This document shows positions 31,136 to 31,142 of a stretch of DNA of 31,142 nt, piece after piece. This stretch comes from Lingula anatina (taxonomy: Eukaryota > Brachiopoda > Lingulata > Lingulida > Lingulidae). Location: contig NW_019775577.1 of assembly GCF_001039355.2 (NCBI RefSeq), positions 96,887-128,028 on the forward strand, read 5' to 3'. Position 1 is the first letter of the stretch, and every line of letters begins with the position of its first letter. The notes under the pieces were generated by a model. The model was not told the origin of the DNA, did no database searches, and worked only from the letters and a program-made list of their open reading frames with translations. The position numbers and the translations under genes are program-made.

Positions 31136-31142
31136 TCAAGGT

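Larger units (their letters stand above)
28822..31142. other. Right-hand region, no confident gene
   Basis: AT-rich DNA with short G and C homopolymers near 29637-29647 and 29690-29722. A plus-strand ATG immediately followed by a donor (aaaATG|GTAAGG, 30002-30009) could be a one-codon first exon of a gene continuing right. No downstream exon is visible. Open frames at 29138-29473 (minus) and 30144-30457 (plus) lack motifs. Confidence 0.35.

Noticed and set aside
1-31142. CRISPR arrays, operons, ribosome-binding sites, rRNA and tRNA genes
   Set aside because: The DNA is eukaryotic with spliced genes. No regularly spaced direct repeats with unique spacers were seen, and no tRNA cloverleaf could be assembled around the few GGTTCGA-like matches.

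Overview
This is a stretch of animal nuclear DNA: AT-rich, intron-rich, GT-AG spliced and loaded with microsatellites, short inverted-repeat transposons and one 25-base assembly gap. The gene content (a DEG/ENaC channel cluster, an atypical dual-specificity phosphatase, a one-domain ricin-type lectin), a dispersed repeat with ACCTCCGCCAAGG ends and strong over-representation of the palindrome TACATGTA suggest a marine invertebrate, possibly a lophotrochozoan. The phylum is inference. All exon models were built by eye from splice signals, reading-frame phase and paralogue comparison.

Layout. 1-7 kb: a minus-strand tandem of DEG/ENaC sodium-channel genes. The first exon of one gene lies at 812-1336 and the rest runs off the left edge. 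A complete six-exon gene lies at 3523-6936. Between them, at 3061-3270, is a decayed, internally deleted copy of the 3' exons. 7.6-8.15 kb: two adjacent foldback transposons. 8.7-11.3 kb: the last four exons of a cysteine-rich, probably secreted minus-strand gene I do not recognise; its 5' end is lost toward the assembly gap at 11750-11774. 14.4-17.2 kb: a plus-strand two-exon dual-specificity phosphatase. 18.7-25.4 kb: two plus-strand tandem paralogues, each with four exons, encoding small secreted precursors (signal peptide, acidic pro-segment, Lys-Arg site, 86-residue cysteine-free cationic peptide). 26.35-28.06 kb: a minus-strand ricin B-type lectin. 28.6-31.1 kb: a dispersed repeat, then no confident gene.

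The most interesting content is the pair of peptide precursors. Both share intron phases (2,1,2), a 62-nt second exon, a TATA-like element about 80-95 bp before the ATG, the pro-segment motif EEVH[VI]SKR and a mature peptide 64% identical over 86 residues. The mature peptide is encoded exactly by the last exon. I do not recognise the family. An acidic pro-segment ahead of a basic helical peptide resembles antimicrobial or other bioactive peptide precursors, but function is inference.

The genes share no obvious pathway. The window looks like an ordinary animal gene neighbourhood with two local tandem expansions (channel genes and peptide precursors) interleaved with single genes.
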